Of a DNA stretch of 64,000 nt, positions 63,770 through 64,000 are shown piece after piece. Source of the stretch: Escherichia fergusonii ATCC 35469 (GTDB lineage Bacteria; Pseudomonadota; Gammaproteobacteria; Enterobacterales; Enterobacteriaceae); assembly GCF_000026225.1 (NCBI RefSeq), contig NC_011740.1, forward strand, positions 1,364,001-1,428,000, read 5' to 3'. Made by a program: the position numbers and the translations under genes. Each line of letters starts with the position of its first letter. The first letter of the stretch is position 1. The notes below the pieces were generated by a model. That model made no database searches. It saw nothing but the letters and a program-made list of their open reading frames with translations, and was not told where the DNA came from.

Positions 63770-64000
63770 ATGAGCTCCACAATCGAAAAAATCCAGCGCC
63801 AGATCACTGAAAACCCGATTCTCCTGTACATGAAAGGTTCGCCAAAACTCCCTAGCTGCGGTTTTTCCGCTCAGGCAGTGCAGGCGCTGTCCGCTTGCGG
63901 TGAGCGTTTTGCTTATGTTGATATTTTGCAGAACCCAGATATTCGTGCTGAGTTACCGAAATATGCCAACTGGCCGACATTCCCGCAGTTGTGGGTAGAC
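63770..64000 (+). CDS. grxD: Monothiol glutaredoxin GrxD (cut by window end)
   Basis: First 77 codons of the monothiol glutaredoxin that carries [2Fe-2S] clusters with glutathione and works with BolA-type partners. It starts MSSTIEKIQRQITENPILLY after TTAAGGAAGC. The single-cysteine active site is PSCGFSAQAVQAL (Cys30). The full K-12 protein is 115 aa, so about a third lies beyond the window. It continues in frame to base 64000 with no defect. Confidence 0.96.
   Translation, partial: MSSTIEKIQRQITENPILLYMKGSPKLPSCGFSAQAVQALSACGERFAYVDILQNPDIRAELPKYANWPTFPQLWVD

Overview
This window is core chromosome of an Escherichia species. Nearly every gene matches, in order and orientation, the E. coli K-12 segment from nadE down to grxD (K-12 counter-clockwise). 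Several proteins differ from K-12 more than within-species variation would suggest (YdiV, YdiL, the HemP N-terminus, ChbR). Blocks present in K-12 are absent at three junctions. It is therefore probably a non-K-12 lineage, perhaps E. albertii or E. fergusonii, but I cannot assign the species from sequence alone. I see no prophage, integrase, insertion sequence, CRISPR array or defence island. All statements about K-12 content come from memory, not from a search.

Layout. 1-250: REP/BIME repeat. 253-1620: nadE and osmE, divergent. 1690-7177: chb operon for chitobiose/cellobiose uptake and cleavage (chbBCARFG) with its promoter sites. 7224-9932: katE catalase and cedA. 9979-15933: tcyP, SOS-regulated ydjM, hxpB, yniB, yniA, ydiZ, pfkB. 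16221-17171: ydiY and the small yniD gene. 17429-24788: thrS-infC-rpmI-rplT-pheM-pheS-pheT-ihfA translation cluster with its RNA control elements. 24889-27164: btuC-btuD-nlpC, without btuE. 27410-31000: ydiV, selO, hemP, aroH. 31283-34830: ppsR and ppsA, divergent. 34901-36759: ydiL, the sRNA RprA and ydiK. 37028-40780: ydiJ, menI, ydiH. 40781-46644: sufABCDSE with its stress-responsive control region. 46793-49805: ldtE, lpp, pykF. 50319-52643: fumD, ydhS, ydhR. 52752-52909: two tRNA-Val genes. 53061-60051: mdtK, ribE, cfa, punC, punR, purR. 60348-64000: ynhF, ydhP, sodB, mepH and the first part of grxD.

How the genes work together. ChbBCA imports and phosphorylates the disaccharide, ChbG deacetylates it, ChbF cleaves it and ChbR controls the operon. 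SufABCDSE builds Fe-S clusters under oxidative stress or iron limitation. PpsA and PykF catalyse opposite directions at the PEP/pyruvate node, and both have candidate Cra sites. Lpp and LdtE act on the outer membrane-peptidoglycan link, and NlpC and MepH are NlpC/P60 proteins.

I did not find a convincing new multi-gene system. The best leads are regulatory or evolutionary: an internally deleted ERIC element inside the sodB mRNA leader; a terminator in the mdtK leader; a hairpin and 15-codon upstream ORF in the aroH leader; and three clean gene losses relative to K-12 (btuE, a fadK-to-ydiM block including aroD, and ydhYVWXUT).
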